Below, in pieces: positions 60,495 to 64,000 of a DNA stretch of 64,000 bases. The stretch comes from DASXRC01 sp036506795. GTDB taxonomy: Bacteria > Actinomycetota > Actinomycetes > Mycobacteriales > Micromonosporaceae. The notes under the pieces were generated by a model. That model was not told the origin of the DNA and did not search any database. It saw only the letters and a list, made by a program, of their open reading frames with translations. Location of the stretch: NCBI GenBank assembly GCA_036506795.1, contig DASXRC010000230.1:1-64000 (forward strand), in the 5' to 3' direction. Position 1 is the stretch's first letter. Each line of letters begins with the position of its first letter. The position numbers and the translations under genes are program-made.

Positions 60495-60514
60495 TGTCGT
60501 ACCCCGATACGACA
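60495..60514. promoter_or_regulatory. operator-like inverted repeat before the MFS gene
   Basis: TGTCGTACCCCGATACGACA has perfect 7-bp arms (TGTCGTA and TACGACA) around 6 bases. It ends 8 nt before the ATG of the transporter and thus covers the core promoter. No regulator gene is adjacent. Confidence 0.6.
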
Positions 60515-60522
60515 CTCGCAGC

Positions 60523-61809
60523 ATGTTGCGCGCCGCGATCCCGACCCGCCCGGAGGCTCGACGCATCCTGGTCGGCACCCTCCTGTCGGCGGTCGGTCGT
60601 GGCCTGACGCTGCCGTTCCTGTTCATCTATCTGCACGAGGTCCGTGGCGTCGGCGCGGCGACCGTCGGCTTCGTCGTCGGCTGGATGGGCGTCGTCAGTC
60701 TCGCCCTCGCGCCCGTGGCCGGCAGCCTCACCGATCGGTTCGGTGCCCGCCGGGTCGTGCTGCCCTGCTTCCTCATCGAGGCGGCCGGTGTGCTGTCCCT
60801 CGCTATCGTCCACACCGCTCCGGCCGCGTTCGCGTCGGCCACCGCGATGGCCGTCGGCTCATCGGCGCTATGGTCCGGGCAGAGCACGATCCTCGCGTCC
60901 TTGACCGCGGAGGAGGAGCGCCAGCGCGTCTTTGGGCTCCAGTTCACCCTGCTCAACCTCGGCATCGGCGTCGGCGGCCTGACCGCAGGAGCGATCGTCG
61001 ACGTGTCCCGGCCGTGGACGTTCCAACTGCTATACGTCCTCGATTCGATCGGCTACCTGATCCCGATGGCGATCCTGCTGTCTCTGCCGGCGGTGGGCCG
61101 CCGCCTCGCCGGCCGGGCACCGAGCGCGGAGGCCGAGCCCCGGAGAGGCTATGCCGAGGTGCTGCGCGACCGGCCGTTCCGCCGCCTCGTCATCTTCGGC
61201 CTCGTGCTGACGACCTGCGGGTACGCCCAGATCGAGGTCGGCTTCACCGCGTTCGCGACGACCGTGGCCGAGGTCAGCCCGCGGATTGTCGGTTGGGCCC
61301 TCGCCGCCAACACGCTGACCATCGTGATCGCGCAGCTGTTCGTGATCCGGGTCCTCCAGGGACGCAGCCGGGCCAGGGCACTCGCCGGAGTCGGTGTGCT
61401 CTTCGCCCTCGCGTGGCTGGTGCTCGGGGGCGCCGGCGCGGTCGACAGCCGGCAGACGCTGGTCGCCGCGCTCGGTGTCGTCGCGTGCGCGTCGGTCTTC
61501 GCCCTCGGCGAGACGCTGCTCTCACCGGTGATGCCCGCGCTGACGAACGCGCTCGCGACCGACGAGTTGCGCGGGCGGTACAACGCCATGGGTTCGATCA
61601 TGTGGGGCGTGAGCGGGGTGATCGGTCCGGTCAGCGCCGGGCCGCTGATCGGCAGCGGCCTCGGCGCCGTCTGGGTCGTTCTCGTGGTCGGCGGGAGCCT
61701 CGTCGCGTCGCTGATCGCGCTCTCGCTGCGCGGGTTGCTCACGCCCGTTCAGGACGGTCGGGCCGTGGCGGTCGACACGGTCGCCGTGCCGGAGCCGGCC
61801 AACGTCTGA
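60523..61809 (+). CDS. MFS transporter
   Basis: The 428-residue protein has about 12 transmembrane helices in two bundles and the motif-A-like loop GSLTDRFGARRVV after helix 2. It resembles drug-efflux MFS carriers. The substrate is unknown. The start ATG 60523 lies close behind a 20-bp inverted repeat, so an unlinked repressor is likely to control it. The next gene follows after 21 bases and may be co-transcribed. Confidence 0.87.
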   Translation: MLRAAIPTRPEARRILVGTLLSAVGRGLTLPFLFIYLHEVRGVGAATVGFVVGWMGVVSLALAPVAGSLTDRFGARRVVLPCFLIEAAGVLSLAIVHTAPAAFASATAMAVGSSALWSGQSTILASLTAEEERQRVFGLQFTLLNLGIGVGGLTAGAIVDVSRPWTFQLLYVLDSIGYLIPMAILLSLPAVGRRLAGRAPSAEAEPRRGYAEVLRDRPFRRLVIFGLVLTTCGYAQIEVGFTAFATTVAEVSPRIVGWALAANTLTIVIAQLFVIRVLQGRSRARALAGVGVLFALAWLVLGGAGAVDSRQTLVAALGVVACASVFALGETLLSPVMPALTNALATDELRGRYNAMGSIMWGVSGVIGPVSAGPLIGSGLGAVWVVLVVGGSLVASLIALSLRGLLTPVQDGRAVAVDTVAVPEPANV

Positions 61810-61830
61810 TCGATCGGGCACCATAGGCGG

Positions 61831-63663
61831 ATGGATCCGCGAGTGCGTGCGCCCGAGCTGCGCGGGCGAGGCTGGCTGAACACCGGCGGCAAGGAGCTCG
61901 CCCTCGCCGACCTGCGCGGCAAGATCGTCCTGTTGGATTTTTGGACGTTCTGCTGCGTCAACTGCCTGCACGTCCTCGACGAGCTGCGCCTACTGGAGAA
62001 GAAGTACGACGACGTTCTGGTCGTCATCGGCGTGCATTCGCCGAAGTTCGAGCACGAGCGCGATCCCGTCGCGCTGGCCGCGGCCGTCGAGCGGTACGGC
62101 GTCGCGCACCCCGTCCTCGACGATCCCGAGCTGATCACCTGGCGGCAGTACGCGGCGAAGGCCTGGCCGACGCTGTCGGTGGTGGACCCCGAGGGGTACG
62201 TCGTCGCCTCGATGGCCGGCGAGGGCCACGCCGACGGCCTGACCCGCCTCATCGACGAGCTCATCGCCACGCACGACGCGAAGGGCACGCTGCACCGCGG
62301 CCACGGTCCGTACGTGCCGTCCGCGCCAACGCAGACCGCGCTGCGGTTCCCCGGCAAGGCGGTCGTCTCGCCGGCCGGGACCCTGCTGGTCTCGGATTCG
62401 GCGAAGCACTCGATCGTCGAGCTGGCTGCCGACGCGGAGACCGAGCTGCGTCGGATCGGGTCGGGCTCCCGCGGGCGGGAGGATGGCGGCCCGGACGCGG
62501 CCCGTTTCGCCGAGCCGCAGGGCCTCTGCGTGTTGCCTCCGCACGCGGCCGAGGTCGCCGGGTACGACCTGGTCGTTGCGGACACCGTCAACCACCTACT
62601 CCGCGGCGTCGCGCTAGCGACCGGCGAGGTGCGCACTGTGGCCGGCACCGGCCGGCAATGGCGGTCCACACTGGACGACCGGCCACACGACGCGCTGGCC
62701 GTGGACCTGTCGTCGCCGTGGGACCTCGCGTGGTACGAGGACCGGGTCGTGATCGCGATGGCCGGCATCCATCAGTTGTGGTGGTTCGACCCGGTGAAAC
62801 GGACGGCGGGAGTCTTCGCTGGCACCACCGTGGAGGCGCTGCGCGACGGTCCGCTCGACCAGGTGTGGATGGCGCAGCCGTCCGGGCTGTCCGTGTCGAC
62901 CGACGGGTCGCGGCTGTGGATCGCCGACAGCGAGACGTCTGCCCTGCGCTTCGTCGAGAACGGCGAGATGCACACCGCGGTCGGTCAGGGCCTCTTCGAC
63001 TTCGGCCACGTCGACGGCCCGGCGGCCGAGGCGCTGCTGCAGCACCCGCTCGGCGTCTGCGCCCTGCCCGACGGTTCGGTCCTCGTCGCGGACACCTACA
63101 ACGGAGCCGTACGCCGCTTCGACCCGGCGATCGACCAGATTTCCACCGTGGAGTCCGGTCTCGCTGAACCGAGCGACCTCGTGGTCACGCCGGACGGCGG
63201 GGTGCTGGTCGTGGAGTCGGCCGCCCACCGGCTGATCCGGCTGCCGCCGGGCGCGCTGACCGGCGCGGACGCATCGACGGCCGCCGGCCGCCGGCAGCGG
63301 ACCGAGCGGCCGCCGACGGAGTTGGCCCCGGGCGCGGTCACGCTGGACGTCATTTTCACGCCCGCGCCCGGGCAGAAGCTCGATAACTCCTTCGGTCCAT
63401 CGACCCGGCTCGAGGTCTCCGCGTCGCCGCCCGAGCTGCTGCTCGACGGCGCCGGCGTGACGACCGACCTGTCGCGCCGCCTCGTCCTCAACGGCGAGCT
63501 CTCCGGCGGCGTACTCCAGGTCGTGGCGCAGGCGGCCACCTGCGATGCCGACTCGGAGCACCCGGCCTGCCACCTGACGCGTCAGGACTGGGGCGTGCCG
63601 GTCCGGCTCGGCCCGGGTGGGACGATCCGGCTCCCGCTGATCCTCCGCGGCCTCGACACCTAG
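61831..63663 (+). CDS. thioredoxin-like / NHL repeat fusion protein
   Basis: The 610-residue protein has an N-terminal thioredoxin-like domain (about 1-150) with FWTFCCVNCLHVLDEL; Cys42 and Cys45 form the CxxC pair and Cys41 is an extra one. An NHL beta-propeller follows (about 165-470; e.g. LLVSDSAKHSIVEL, RFAEPQGLCVLPP, LVADTYNGAVRRFD), then a beta-rich C-terminal domain. No signal peptide is seen. The redox partner is unknown; bacterial and animal (NHLRC2) relatives share this domain layout. Confidence 0.87.
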   Translation: MDPRVRAPELRGRGWLNTGGKELALADLRGKIVLLDFWTFCCVNCLHVLDELRLLEKKYDDVLVVIGVHSPKFEHERDPVALAAAVERYGVAHPVLDDPELITWRQYAAKAWPTLSVVDPEGYVVASMAGEGHADGLTRLIDELIATHDAKGTLHRGHGPYVPSAPTQTALRFPGKAVVSPAGTLLVSDSAKHSIVELAADAETELRRIGSGSRGREDGGPDAARFAEPQGLCVLPPHAAEVAGYDLVVADTVNHLLRGVALATGEVRTVAGTGRQWRSTLDDRPHDALAVDLSSPWDLAWYEDRVVIAMAGIHQLWWFDPVKRTAGVFAGTTVEALRDGPLDQVWMAQPSGLSVSTDGSRLWIADSETSALRFVENGEMHTAVGQGLFDFGHVDGPAAEALLQHPLGVCALPDGSVLVADTYNGAVRRFDPAIDQISTVESGLAEPSDLVVTPDGGVLVVESAAHRLIRLPPGALTGADASTAAGRRQRTERPPTELAPGAVTLDVIFTPAPGQKLDNSFGPSTRLEVSASPPELLLDGAGVTTDLSRRLVLNGELSGGVLQVVAQAATCDADSEHPACHLTRQDWGVPVRLGPGGTIRLPLILRGLDT

Positions 63664-63664
63664 A

Positions 63665-63695
63665 CCTCCTCCGTCGATCATGGTCACATCGACGG
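63665..63695. repeat. short palindrome of the same repeat family (copy D), bidirectional terminator
   Basis: CCGTCGAT (63671-63678) pairs with ATCGACGG (63688-63695) around a 9-nt loop. The first 19 bases, CCTCCTCCGTCGATCATGG, are identical to the reverse complement of the right end of copy B. It lies between the convergent NHL and pxpA genes. Confidence 0.75.
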
Positions 63696-63699
63696 TGGT

Positions 63700-64000
63700 T
63701 CAGACGAACGACGTGACGCGCTCGCCGGCGGACTCGAGGGCGGCCCGCACCGCGAGCGAGAGCGCCACCGCGCCCGGGGTGTCGCCGTGCACGCAGATGG
63801 ACTCCACGGGACACGGCACGACCGCACCGTCGACGGCCACGACTTCGCCCGCCGTGGCCATCCGGACCGCCCGGGCGGCAACCGCCGCGGCGTCGGTCAG
63901 CACCGCACCGGGCTGCGACCGTGGCACCAACGCGCCGGACGGCAGGTACCCTCGGTCAGCGAATCCTTCGGCGACCACGCGCAGGCCCGCGCCGACCCCG
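63700..64000 (-). CDS. pxpA: 5-oxoprolinase subunit A (LamB/YcsF family), C-terminal part (5' end outside window)
   Basis: About 100 C-terminal residues are visible, and the frame is open to the window edge. They contain the family motifs VVAEGFADRGYLPSGALVPRS and SICVHGDTPGAV. PxpA works with PxpB and PxpC to cleave 5-oxoproline to glutamate with ATP. The other subunits would lie outside the window. Confidence 0.88.
   Translation of the reverse strand, partial: GVGAGLRVVAEGFADRGYLPSGALVPRSQPGAVLTDAAAVAARAVRMATAGEVVAVDGAVVPCPVESICVHGDTPGAVALSLAVRAALESAGERVTSFV

Overview
The window is chromosomal DNA from a high-GC actinomycete, most likely of the order Micromonosporales. Evidence for this is the strong G/C bias at third codon positions, many GTG starts, many genes whose -10 box lies only 6-7 nt before the start codon (leaderless pattern), a SigE-family ECF sigma factor, DUF6230/DUF6114 proteins, a HspR-type heat-shock circuit and many GATCATG/GATCTTG-ended palindromes between genes. 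The order purA - fba - dedA - pyrE - clpB resembles the order I remember from Mycobacterium tuberculosis, so most of the window is conserved backbone. No prophage, insertion sequence, CRISPR array or rRNA gene was seen. One tRNA gene (Ser-CGA) is present.

Layout. 1-5 kb: the end of a TetR regulator, a small membrane protein, tRNA-Ser, deoD, tadA with its associated protein, and an M23 lipoprotein. 5-13 kb: tyrA, mtnA, an M48 protease, a PHP-domain protein, an EamA transporter and a DUF885 peptidase-like protein. 13-21 kb: the DUF6230/DUF6114 pair, purA, a degenerate lipid-kinase-like protein, a LOG-family protein, fba and a small holin-family membrane protein. 21-32 kb: an AmmeMemoRadiSam B + radical SAM pair, a SigE-family sigma factor with a membrane partner, dedA, a substrate-binding/VWA protein, a class II aldolase, an ArsR repressor, pyrE, an SDR and two paralogous membrane proteins with proline-rich tails.

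32-47 kb: clpB and the dnaK-grpE-dnaJ-hspR operon, both preceded by HAIR-type HspR operators, flank a catabolic island (35.4-42.4 kb). The island carries two SDRs, a Rid-family protein, a PaaX-family regulator, a benzoate/2-aminobenzoate-type CoA ligase and a fused flavin monooxygenase/old-yellow-enzyme reductase of the salicylyl-CoA/anthraniloyl-CoA type. Two divergent promoter regions in the island carry nearly the same 16-bp inverted repeat over the -35 box. This suggests one regulon for aerobic CoA-dependent breakdown of an ortho-substituted benzoate.

47-64 kb: two adjacent membrane-linked GTPases, an esterase, two conserved hypothetical genes, a three-gene alpha-ketoacid dehydrogenase operon (E1alpha-E1beta-E2) whose E2 linker contains a palindromic repeat in frame, a 45-aa protein, a proline-rich LppU-like membrane protein, an MFS transporter with a clear operator, a thioredoxin-NHL fusion and the end of pxpA. 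All functional calls come from reading the sequence; no database search was run.
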